Shown here: in pieces, positions 37,158-45,227 of the stretch
How the letters are laid out: the number at the start of each line of letters is the position of its first letter
Numbering within the stretch: the stretch's first letter is position 1
Origin: Candidatus Brocadia sp.
Lineage (GTDB): Bacteria > Planctomycetota > Brocadiia > Brocadiales > Brocadiaceae
DNA: 51,443 nucleotides
Reading direction: 5' to 3'
NCBI GenBank assembly: GCA_013360945.1
Contig: JABWAQ010000038.1
Location: 1-51,443, forward strand
Notes under the pieces: model-generated
The model's database searches: none
What the model was told of the DNA's origin: nothing
What the model saw: the letters and a program-made list of their open reading frames with translations, nothing else
Translations under genes and position numbers: made by a program

Positions 37158-37211
37158 AGCCTTACTGCCGAAGATGTTTTACCATAAATATCTTTGCAGT
37201 AAGGCTTTTTT
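37158..37211 (+). terminator. Intrinsic terminator of the second riboswitch-like leader
   Basis: AGCCTTACTGC (37158-37168) pairs with GCAGTAAGGCT (37196-37206), followed by TTTTTT. It is nearly the same sequence as the terminator at 379-426. Confidence 0.85.
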
Positions 37212-37494
37212 GTTTGCGGGAAAAATTAAACGATTAAAAAATTGATCTTGTCAAAAACCGGCTATTAAAACGATAACAGAATTCTTACAAATAACGGTGC
37301 TGGGGATATAATCCGAGAGCAAGGATACCGTACAATTTTTAATAAATACTGCTATGCCTTTCCTTGTTCCTTGCGCAAATAACATGCGCGAGAAAGGAGG
37401 TGGATATGAGGAAATAAAATAATGTTTCGATGTTTGAGTATAAAAATGTATGTCTTTTACAAGCGTAACTTAATTTTTATGAAAGGAGAAAATC

Positions 37495-38898
37495 ATGTGG
37501 AGAAGTAAAGGGATATTAGGGATTATTGCTCTGTTTTCCTTGAGCATTGTCGCTATTTGTAATGCCCCCAGCGCAAAAGCAACTCCATTTACTTTTTTAC
37601 AGCCAGGGTTCACGCAGGAGGTCTATGGCGTTGCATCCCATTTCATGGGGGGGGTGGCATTTGCACCAGACGGGGATGTCTGGGTAAATTTTTGTTCGTT
37701 TGACGGAAGTCCACTTACCAGATTTGATCGGCAGACGACCGTTGTAGTCAGCGGCACCACCATCCACCCGGAGTCCCCCGGGAGCCCATTCCCAAGTAAT
37801 GCTGGTTGTGGGATGACGAACCATCCAGATGGGACACTGTACACGAATACATCTTCAGGAGTCATTAACCTCGATGCTAATACGGGCGCCCAACTCAGGC
37901 CTCCCTTCGGATCCGGTGGAAATGCCCTGGGGATTGCTCCAGACCCTCAAACGGGTAATCTGGTGTATGTAGGAAGCGACGGCACCATCCTTTTCGTGGA
38001 CGTTACATTCACCACGAGTGGGGTCTTTTCTACGGTAACCACGGGAAACTTTGTTGATGGAATCTTTTTCGACCCTACCGGCAATTTCCTCTTCTTGGCG
38101 AATCGGTCTCCTCAAACCCGCCTTACAATTCTTGACAGGAGCGGAAATCTTGTCCAGCACGCTAACATGACAACGGAGCCGGACGGCATTGCCTTTCATG
38201 CGACGACACCAAAGTTTGTAGTTACGAACAACACGGATGGCAGCATGACCAGGTTTGACTTTCCAGGAGATGATTTTACCCAGGTTCCAGTCCAGTCGAT
38301 CTTTGCCAGCGGAGGTTTCCGTGGGGACCTTTCACAAGTAGGCGCTGATGGCTGCCTATACCTTACTCAGAATGGGACGAGATTTGACGATGATACTCTC
38401 TCGAGTTCAAACAGTATCGTCCGAATCTGTGGAGGCTTTGTTCCACCTCCTGGCGTTGAAAATTGCGATAACGGAATAGATGATGATGGCGATGGGCTTG
38501 TAGATTGTGATGATCCGGATTGTACGGGTAATGTTGCTTGTGAGGTTACTGCCGTTACCCTGGTCTCTTTCACCGCCGAACCATTCAATAGTGGAAGCGT
38601 TTTGCTAACTTGGGAGACTGCCACAGAAGTTAATAACACCGGCTTTAACATCTATCGAGGCAGGACGGAGGGCGGGGAATACACCAAAATAAACGTTATG
38701 TTTATACCTGCTAAGGGTAATGCAACTTCTGGAGCCACGTATAACTACGTGGATACACCAAGTAGTAATGGCACTTACTATTATAAACTGGAGGATATAG
38801 ACTACAGCGGGGTAAGCGCCATGCACGGCCCTGAGAAGGTAAGGGTGAAGTCAGGAAATAGTGCGTCACACCGTTCAAAAAAGCAGAAACACAAATAA
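37495..38898 (+). CDS. Exported beta-propeller-like protein with calcium-binding-type insert
   Basis: A 467-residue exported protein. The signal peptide is MWRSKGILGIIALFSLSIVA..., with likely cleavage after SAKA. Residues 35-315 form repeated beta-rich units (VAFAPDGDVWVNF, LGIAPDPQTGNLVYVGSDG, IFFDPTGNFLFLANRS) like a propeller or NHL-type lactonase fold. Residues 323-350 are a Cys/Asp-rich loop (NCDNGIDDDGDGLVDCDD) resembling calcium-binding MopE/thrombospondin repeats. The last 110 residues are a fibronectin-like domain (FTAEPFNSGSVLLTWETATE) with a basic tail (KKQKHK), so no PEP-CTERM anchor. An AAGGAG site precedes the start. It lies behind the riboswitch-like leader and 126 bases before the small peptide gene. 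Confidence 0.85.
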   Translation: MWRSKGILGIIALFSLSIVAICNAPSAKATPFTFLQPGFTQEVYGVASHFMGGVAFAPDGDVWVNFCSFDGSPLTRFDRQTTVVVSGTTIHPESPGSPFPSNAGCGMTNHPDGTLYTNTSSGVINLDANTGAQLRPPFGSGGNALGIAPDPQTGNLVYVGSDGTILFVDVTFTTSGVFSTVTTGNFVDGIFFDPTGNFLFLANRSPQTRLTILDRSGNLVQHANMTTEPDGIAFHATTPKFVVTNNTDGSMTRFDFPGDDFTQVPVQSIFASGGFRGDLSQVGADGCLYLTQNGTRFDDDTLSSSNSIVRICGGFVPPPGVENCDNGIDDDGDGLVDCDDPDCTGNVACEVTAVTLVSFTAEPFNSGSVLLTWETATEVNNTGFNIYRGRTEGGEYTKINVMFIPAKGNATSGATYNYVDTPSSNGTYYYKLEDIDYSGVSAMHGPEKVRVKSGNSASHRSKKQKHK

Positions 38899-39024
38899 AG
38901 TGGAAGCTGGAAGTGAGAGAAACAGAAGTTGGAATTTGGCATAATTAACGAAATGTGAGCGATCAGCTGATGGCTGAATGCTTGGATAGACATCGAAAAT
39001 TTTTAAGAGAAAGGAGACATAACC

Positions 39025-39147
39025 ATGGAAGACAGGAAATTGCCCGAATATGAAGCGCCAGAGGTGGTTACTTACACCGACGAGGAGATATTTGAGAAGC
39101 TGGGACCTGCACATACCGGTTATGTAAGAGGGGACGGATTATTGTAG
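39025..39147 (+). CDS. 40-residue precursor-like peptide, copy 1
   Basis: ATG at 39025 with AAAGGAGA upstream; 40 codons and a TAG. Key residues: MEDRKLPEYEAPEVVTYTDE (1-20), then EIFEKLGP (21-28) and a C-terminal 12-mer AHTGYVRGDGLL. Y9-x-x-P12 resembles the leader motif that PqqD-like recognition domains bind in lasso and related peptides. A second copy at 51307-51429 is identical through residue 28. The only amino-acid differences are A29V, T31A and R35K, while two silent changes occur in the first 28 codons. That is the pattern of a conserved leader and a variable core. It begins the cassette with the HprK-like kinase, peptidases and nucleotidyltransferase. The mature product is unknown. 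Confidence 0.8.
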   Translation: MEDRKLPEYEAPEVVTYTDEEIFEKLGPAHTGYVRGDGLL

Positions 39148-39164
39148 AGAGATTTTAACAGGAC

Positions 39165-39204
39165 GAGGGGTGTCCTATGCGGTCTTGCCATATAGACACC
39201 CCTC
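39165..39204 (+). terminator. Hairpin after peptide gene copy 1
   Basis: GAGGGGTGTC and GACACCCCTC form a 10-base stem 17 bases after the stop codon. The same hairpin follows copy 2 (51255-51289), so it is part of the duplicated unit. There is no clear T run, so it may end or stabilise the mRNA. Confidence 0.65.
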
Positions 39205-40014
39205 ACAAATTATGCCTTTGACGACCTTTATATTGTGGTCACCCTCGCTGATTCAATCGTCCTCGATTGAACCTTCACATTTGGCTTTTTCATGGCTGAA
39301 ACCTATTTAAAACCCGTAGTCTGGTTCAAAATATCTGATTCAATCGTTCGACTAAGCGCTCACGGCGAAGTCTGCAAGATTGAACCAGCTATAAATTTTT
39401 TTGAACAGCCCCAGCCATAAGTTTTTCTGCTTTACCTTGTGGACTGCGTTGGCAGCGTCTTTGTCCTTGCCAAAGGTTTGATAATCCCATCTCCTTTATT
39501 GCACCCGATCATGAAACTGCAAGGAATGAACTCAAAAATCTGTGAACATAGCTTGATTTTTATATTGAAAAGGGTATGATTTACCTATAGGACAACAACG
39601 TAGCATTTTGAAAAACAACCTGAATCGGTCGATCCGGGGCATGTAGCATGACATGTATAGTATTACCATGTAAATTCGAACCTATTCAGCGAAACTGACG
39701 ATGACAGAGAATATTTTCCCAGAATAATCAGGAGCCCATTAGGAAAAACGTGCAAAAGGGAAAAGACTGAACCACAGAGGACACAAAGAGCAGTCACAAA
39801 GAACACCATGACAGAAAACGAGATTGCACATAAAGTAAATTATTAATTGAAATAAAAGGCGTAGACGCATGAAATAACGCACACCTTGCCCGGCGCTTAC
39901 CTATAAAAATGGAACAAAAAGGATAATCAATGGAACTTTGTGATCTTTGTGTGAAACTTTGTGTTCTTTGTGGTTGAGCCTTTTTGGTTGCGGCCGCACC
40001 GCGCCAGGAAATTA
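39205..40014. other. Intergenic region between peptide copy 1 and the HprK-like gene
   Basis: No gene supported. It contains GATTCAATCG direct/inverted motifs (39250-39395), an end fragment of the ~170-bp repeat (39680-39750), and CACAAAGA-rich low-complexity DNA (39774-39994). Confidence 0.5.
39936..39994. repeat. Inverted repeat flanking the HprK-like gene, left copy
   Basis: CTTTGTGATCTTTGTG...TTTTTGGTTGCGGC here is matched in reverse at 41176-41235 with few differences. The two copies bracket the HprK-like gene. Related CACAACCAAAAAAG sequence occurs near 32770-32800. Confidence 0.7.
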
Positions 40015-41166
40015 TTGTCAAAAAAATTGAGCACCCACGAATTACATTTGCGGTTTTTTGATCTGAATGTCGTCATTAAATCGGATTCCAGCGATTTTAT
40101 TAATCTCTTTGCCAGGATGTATCGGAGATTCAGAGAGGATGGGCCGCCGTTGACGGTTCAGCCACCGGTCGAGTTCGCCCTTATAACCAACCCTGATAAC
40201 CACCGGGGCAGACCTGTCATGATCCTCGACGGCGAAGTGCGGTCATTGAGCGATCCTGGATTACTGGAAGGGTATGCTTATGAAAGCATCCTTATCGGAA
40301 TGATAACCAGGGTGCGCAGCCATATGCTGATTCACGCCGGGGTCGTTTCCTGCAATGGCCAGGGTGTAATCCTGGCTGCCGATGCCAGGCATGGCAAGAC
40401 AACCCTGGTCTTAGAACTGGTGCGGCGGGGATTCAGGTTTCTTTCCGATGAAATGGCTGCCCTGGGGCGGGCTGACCGTCTTGTGCATCCGTTTCCCAGG
40501 AGCCTCAGGGTCCGCAAAGGTACATTGGAACTGGCAGGCTTTCCAGGGGTGGCTGCCGGGGCTCCAACGTGGCTGGGTAAATTGCTTTTGGATATCGGGG
40601 AGATAAAACCTGACAGCATGGGGGAGGCAGCGCCGGTTAGCCGCATTATTATCTTGCGAGATCCCGCAGAAGCGCCGGGAGCGATGCAGGACACTGGCGC
40701 ACAGGAGGTATGTGTCATGGTCGACCGGCTGGACGACACAGTCCTCAGCGCCGTTCGCCAAAACGAGGGTGTGACCGACCTCCGGGTGGAAGTGGAAGCT
40801 GATGGCGCTTACCCAACACTCAGGTTTCGTGCAGTCCGCACAAGTTTCGTGCTTTCCAGGATAGAGGCATTATGCAGGGAGCGGCAGATATTAGTTCTCG
40901 ATGTCGTCAAAGGGACGGAGCGTTGTCCCGCATTTGAAGCGCCCGCCAGACTCAATGCCATACCGAAAAGTCAGGCGGTAATGGAGCTCTTAAGCAGGTT
41001 TCAGGGAGGATATATGTCAGAACTCCTGCGTGATGAATTTGGCGGCAGTTCTGCGCGGCTGTTTATGGAGTTGTCTGCCATCGTGGGTCAGGCAGACTGT
41101 TATCAACTCTCTGTGGGACCCCTTCATGAGATGGCTGATTTGGTGTGCAGCCTTGTCAGTACATAA
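40015..41166 (+). CDS. HprK-like serine kinase/phosphatase family protein
   Basis: About 383 residues from a TTG at 40015 (AGGAA upstream; a GTG at 39961 lies inside repeat DNA and is less likely). The central part resembles the HPr kinase fold: HAGVVSCNGQGVILAADARHGKTTLVLEL with the P-loop lysine at 128, then RGFRFLSDEMAAL with the acidic site, and HPFPRSLRVRKG. The usual glycine before GKT is His, a small deviation. HprK-like proteins of this type occur in RiPP clusters, where one is known to phosphorylate a lasso-peptide terminus, and near PqqD genes. It is the first enzyme gene between the two peptide copies and is flanked by inverted repeats. Confidence 0.8.
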   Translation: MSKKLSTHELHLRFFDLNVVIKSDSSDFINLFARMYRRFREDGPPLTVQPPVEFALITNPDNHRGRPVMILDGEVRSLSDPGLLEGYAYESILIGMITRVRSHMLIHAGVVSCNGQGVILAADARHGKTTLVLELVRRGFRFLSDEMAALGRADRLVHPFPRSLRVRKGTLELAGFPGVAAGAPTWLGKLLLDIGEIKPDSMGEAAPVSRIIILRDPAEAPGAMQDTGAQEVCVMVDRLDDTVLSAVRQNEGVTDLRVEVEADGAYPTLRFRAVRTSFVLSRIEALCRERQILVLDVVKGTERCPAFEAPARLNAIPKSQAVMELLSRFQGGYMSELLRDEFGGSSARLFMELSAIVGQADCYQLSVGPLHEMADLVCSLVST

Positions 41167-41175
41167 CGCAGCAGA

Positions 41176-41235
41176 GCCGCAACCAAAAAAGCGCAACCAC
41201 AAAGAACACAAAGTTTTACACAAAGATCACAAAGA
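41176..41235. repeat. Inverted repeat flanking the HprK-like gene, right copy
   Basis: GCCGCAACCAAAAAAG...CACAAAGATCACAAAG is the reverse counterpart of 39936-39994. It occupies the gap between the HprK-like gene and the C25 peptidase gene. Confidence 0.7.
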
Positions 41236-41321
41236 AAAATGCAACTTTTAAAGTGCAAAATAAAGGTGTAAGTAAATAAGTGCGAATCAATGGACTAAAG
41301 ACGAAAAGGAGAGTGTTTAAT

Positions 41322-44300
41322 ATGACGGAGATATTCAATAAAAAGGCGTTTTTACTGGTTAATAATAGTATTCAGCGCGTGGTTATGATTATGTTTTTGG
41401 TTTCGGGCAGTCTTTTCATGCCTCTGGTAATGGCCCAGTCGCCGCCTGGAAGGGATCTGAGAGTCTTGCATTCTGATGAGCAGGCCATTGTGCTGGAATT
41501 GAAAGTAGATGACTTTCGGACCGAAACGAAAGAATACGCAGGGCAAACGTATCAAAGGCTTATCATACCCCATATGGTACAAAGTGCCAGACCGGGAGAA
41601 CCCCAGATTCCGGTACAGGGCGCGATGGTAGGCATACCTTCTACCAATGGCGTTTCAGTGAAGGTTATCAATGCCAGCTATGAAACGCTCAACGGATACC
41701 GCTTTTATCCTGCGCCTGAATTACAGGTAACAGGGGATACATTTGACAGTATCCTGGCCGGCGGCATAAGGCAAACCGTTGTCTTTGATCAGGATATCTA
41801 CGCTACGGACGCCTTTTATCCCGGTAAAACGGTGGAGATAGGTTACACGGGATACATGCGCGACCAGCCCGTTGCGCAGGTGCAGTTCTATCCGGTGCAA
41901 TATAACCCCGTCACCGGTGAATTGCGCCTTTACCGGCGCATTCTTGCCATGGTGACATGGAATTCCCCTCTTCCGGAAGCAGCCGTCAGGAAACAAGGGG
42001 CAATACCTGCGTATGAGAATCTATTAAAAAAGAGTATTTTGAACTACGGCGCATTAAAGCGCCCCCCGGTTACGGGAGAAACACCACACGGCAACAATGG
42101 AATCAGGGATATCGATGCCGGTAGCGTTCCCACCACTCTCAAGATTGGCGTGACAGAAGATGGTATGTACAAACTCACTTACCACGACATTGTCAACGCC
42201 GGACTCGATCTGAATACCATAGATCCCCGCACAATCAGGATCAGGAATCAGGGCGCTGAGATCCCTATTTATGTACAGGGTGAAGGTGATGGCGTATTCG
42301 ACACCACGGATTATATCCTCTTTTACGGTATTGCGATAAAGGATATTTATACATCCAGGAACGTGTACTGGTTAACGGCAGATGGGGGCGCAGGCCAACG
42401 AATGAAAACGCTCGATGGCGCCATCTCTGGTAAAAACCCTGTGCCAACGCATTTTCCGTCCACGCTGCATGCCGAGGAAGATAGCTATTACTGGCAAACT
42501 ATTCCCAATGGCGCAGGTGAGGACCACTGGTTTTGGGACGACAAGTTGACCGCGCCGGAGTCGAAGGACTACTCCCTGACTCTGAATAATATTTCGGCCA
42601 CGGCCGGCACGGCGACCGTGCGCGTTCGATTGAAGGGACGTACGGATGTCCAGACGAACCCCGACCACCACACAAAAATATACCTCAACAATTTCGAGGT
42701 AGATGATCAATCGTGGGATGGCATGACCGTCTTTGACCACGAAGTGACTGTGCCACACTCCTATCTGAACGAGGGAGCGAACACCGTCCGAGTGGAGGCA
42801 GTTGGAGACACCGGGGCTGCTGTAGATCAGGTCTTTGTAAATTGGCTGGAGATTGACTGCTTCGATACCTATGTGGCAGAGAAAGACAAACTTCTTTTCG
42901 GCGCTCCTGCAGATGGCACGTTCCAATTCGAGGTCTCAGGCTTTATCAAGAATGACGTGGACGTCTTCGACATAACGGACGCCGCCAATGTGATGCGCAT
43001 TGTCAATACAACTATTGAACCCAATACGGGCACATACACCCTGAAATTTAGAAATACCGCTCAGACAGGGACGCGTTATCTGGCCCAAACCCTGGCGCAA
43101 AGCAAATCGCCAGCCGACATCGGGATTGATCAACCATCATCCTGGAAATCCGCGAGCAACGGTGCCGATTATATCATTATCACGCACGAGGATTTCACCG
43201 CCAATGCCCAGGAGCTCGCTGCACATCGGGGTGATTCAGGTTTGAGGGTAGCCACGGTCAGGGTTGAGGATATTTACGACGAGTTTAACTACGGCGTGTT
43301 TCATCCACAAGCCATCAGAGACTTTCTGATATATGCTTACAACAACTGGGTTGCGCCGGCTCCTGTTTACGTCGTGCTCCTTGGCGATGCCTGCCAGGAC
43401 TACAAGGACAATCTCGATACCGGTACGGTAAATTACGTGCCCTCCCAGCTCATTGAAACAGATATATTGGGAGAGACGCCGTCAGACAACTGGTTCGTCC
43501 TTACAAGCGGTGACGACATCCTGCCCGATATGTTTATTGGCAGGCTCAGTGCAGAGACGAAACAACAGATGGACGACATCGTGAGCAAGATCATCCATTA
43601 CGGGCAAAATCCGCCCGATAAATCATGGAATACGGATGTGCTATTCGTGGCAGATGATGACGACTCTGCATTCGAAGAAATGTCAGAAGACCTCGCAGAC
43701 CTTTTGCCAGATAACTATACTGCTAACAAGGTCTACGCAGGCGATTACACGTCGGGAAATCCCACAACTGATATCACAAAATACATCAACAAGGGAAACC
43801 TGCTGGTTAACTATACCGGACACGGGGCGGTGGACAGGTGGGGACTGTGGGATGATAATACGAAAACGATCTTTGACAATGCCGATATACAATCGCTGAA
43901 CAATACCCACAAATTGACTGTGGTAACCGTAGGAGACTGCTTAAATGGATTCTTTACCGGGACAAATCCTCAAGTCTCCGTCGCTGAAGAGTTTCAGCGG
44001 CTTCAGGACAAGGGGGCCGCAGCCGTCTGGGCGCCCACCGCCCTGAGCTATACCTCCGGCCACCAATTGCTGATAAGCGAATTCTACAAGGCTATTTTCC
44101 AGGATGGTCAATATAGCCTTGGCGCAGCTACCACTGCGGCTAAGATAGCTACATACACACAAAACAGCTTCTGGGGCGAGTTAGTTGAAACCTTTGTGCT
44201 CTTCGGCGATCCTGCCATGCAATTAGGCTTATCTACAGAATTCCCCTTGTCAGTGATTACTCCTAACGGGGGAGAAGTCATATCCGCCGGGTCTGCTTTT

Positions 44301-44546
44301 ACCATACAGTGGACGGCGCCGGAATCTATGATGAAATTCAAACTTAAGTACTCTCTGGACAACGGACGTTCATGGAAAAAGATAGCAAAGGATGTGGAAG
44401 GCACAAGCTATGATTGGGACGTGCCAGGCCCCAAAAACACGAAGAAAAAGTGCCTCATCGAGGTGATAGGATATGATGAATCGGGAAAAAAAAGTGGTAA
44501 AGACAGATCGGATTCGATATTTACCATAGAGAAGAATAATTCCTAA
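41322..44546 (+). CDS. Exported C25 family (gingipain-like) cysteine peptidase
   Basis: The ATG at 41322 has AAAGGAGAG upstream and gives 1074 residues. Signal peptide: VVMIMFLVSGSLFMPLVMA, cleavage near AQS. Residues 40-230 resemble the gingipain propeptide (VPIQVQGA-like APGEPQIPVQGAMVGIP, YNPVTGELRLYRRI). The catalytic domain spans about 640-970, with VVLLGDACQDYKDN, His834 in NYTGHGAVDRWG and Cys873 in VTVGDCLNGFFTG, the C25 dyad. The last 100 residues are an Ig-like domain (VITPNGGEVISAGSAFTIQW). It is a predicted extracytoplasmic protease. Its place between the peptide copies suggests maturation of the exported peptide or of a surface protein. Confidence 0.88.
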   Translation: MTEIFNKKAFLLVNNSIQRVVMIMFLVSGSLFMPLVMAQSPPGRDLRVLHSDEQAIVLELKVDDFRTETKEYAGQTYQRLIIPHMVQSARPGEPQIPVQGAMVGIPSTNGVSVKVINASYETLNGYRFYPAPELQVTGDTFDSILAGGIRQTVVFDQDIYATDAFYPGKTVEIGYTGYMRDQPVAQVQFYPVQYNPVTGELRLYRRILAMVTWNSPLPEAAVRKQGAIPAYENLLKKSILNYGALKRPPVTGETPHGNNGIRDIDAGSVPTTLKIGVTEDGMYKLTYHDIVNAGLDLNTIDPRTIRIRNQGAEIPIYVQGEGDGVFDTTDYILFYGIAIKDIYTSRNVYWLTADGGAGQRMKTLDGAISGKNPVPTHFPSTLHAEEDSYYWQTIPNGAGEDHWFWDDKLTAPESKDYSLTLNNISATAGTATVRVRLKGRTDVQTNPDHHTKIYLNNFEVDDQSWDGMTVFDHEVTVPHSYLNEGANTVRVEAVGDTGAAVDQVFVNWLEIDCFDTYVAEKDKLLFGAPADGTFQFEVSGFIKNDVDVFDITDAANVMRIVNTTIEPNTGTYTLKFRNTAQTGTRYLAQTLAQSKSPADIGIDQPSSWKSASNGADYIIITHEDFTANAQELAAHRGDSGLRVATVRVEDIYDEFNYGVFHPQAIRDFLIYAYNNWVAPAPVYVVLLGDACQDYKDNLDTGTVNYVPSQLIETDILGETPSDNWFVLTSGDDILPDMFIGRLSAETKQQMDDIVSKIIHYGQNPPDKSWNTDVLFVADDDDSAFEEMSEDLADLLPDNYTANKVYAGDYTSGNPTTDITKYINKGNLLVNYTGHGAVDRWGLWDDNTKTIFDNADIQSLNNTHKLTVVTVGDCLNGFFTGTNPQVSVAEEFQRLQDKGAAAVWAPTALSYTSGHQLLISEFYKAIFQDGQYSLGAATTAAKIATYTQNSFWGELVETFVLFGDPAMQLGLSTEFPLSVITPNGGEVISAGSAFTIQWTAPESMMKFKLKYSLDNGRSWKKIAKDVEGTSYDWDVPGPKNTKKKCLIEVIGYDESGKKSGKDRSDSIFTIEKNNS

Positions 44547-44592
44547 GATAAAGTTTTTAATCCGGACAGGCATGAGCAAAACCTGAAATGTG

Positions 44593-45186
44593 ATGACTGA
44601 ACCGACATACGCACCTGATGCAAACCAGAAGCCCCTGCAAGGAGCTATCCTGGAAGCGGCGCTTGTTGTATGGGGCAAGGCCGGGGGGCAGCGACTGATA
44701 CCCATTACGGGCCGAAGCATGCTTCCCCTTATCCGGGACGGCGATTACGTATTGGTGGCGCACGGCTGTACGGGTGTGAGGCGGGGCGATGTGGTTGTTT
44801 TCCGGCACAGAAGCAAGTTATTTGCCCATCGGGTGCTGGCCGCCTGTAAAGGCATCGCCGGAGCCACATTTGTAACCAAAGGGGATAACGTCCCTCACTT
44901 TGATCCCCCCATTGGTAATCGTGAAATAATAGGCCGTGTGATTAGTATCAGGAGGGGAAGATGGCACATGCCTCTTGATACCGGCGCCTGGCGGATAGTG
45001 GGATGGCTTATTGCGGTGAGTGCGCTGGCTGTGGAGAAATTGCGGAGTTTGGGCGGAAATCGTGACCGCGAACCCTCAGAACGCCGGCACAATCGCCTGG
45101 GCGCTTTTCTGAGCCGCGTTGCGCGTAACTTCTCCCTGATCATTCGCAAGATCGTTTTTATGGCGCTCTGCCGATGGAAAGAATAA
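44593..45186 (+). CDS. S26 signal-peptidase-like protein (Ser/His type)
   Basis: About 197 residues (a GTG one codon earlier is also possible). Motifs: ITGRSMLPLIRDGDYVLV with the catalytic serine (residue 42), RRGDVVVFRHRSKLFAHRVL with a histidine (residue 79) at the position used by SipW/SPC18-type enzymes, then FVTKGDNVPHFD. Bacterial type I signal peptidases use Lys instead. No N-terminal transmembrane helix precedes the catalytic site, but hydrophobic segments follow (WRIVGWLIAVSALAVEKL and the C-terminus). Such S24/S26 proteins are recurrent in HprK/nucleotidyltransferase RiPP-like cassettes. It may process the peptide leader. The spacing is 46 bases after the C25 gene. Confidence 0.82.
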   Translation: MTEPTYAPDANQKPLQGAILEAALVVWGKAGGQRLIPITGRSMLPLIRDGDYVLVAHGCTGVRRGDVVVFRHRSKLFAHRVLAACKGIAGATFVTKGDNVPHFDPPIGNREIIGRVISIRRGRWHMPLDTGAWRIVGWLIAVSALAVEKLRSLGGNRDREPSERRHNRLGAFLSRVARNFSLIIRKIVFMALCRWKE

Positions 45187-45227
45187 TCGGCTCTTAATGA
45201 AAACCATGATAAAGGTGTGAATAAAAG

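Noticed and set aside
37422..37508. A 28-codon frame overlapping the exported-protein start
   Set aside because: It has a poor initiation context and no conserved features. It is probably a chance frame in A+T-rich leader DNA.
42372..42926. A 184-codon minus-strand frame
   Set aside because: It lies inside the C25 peptidase gene on the opposite strand and its translation has no protein-like features.
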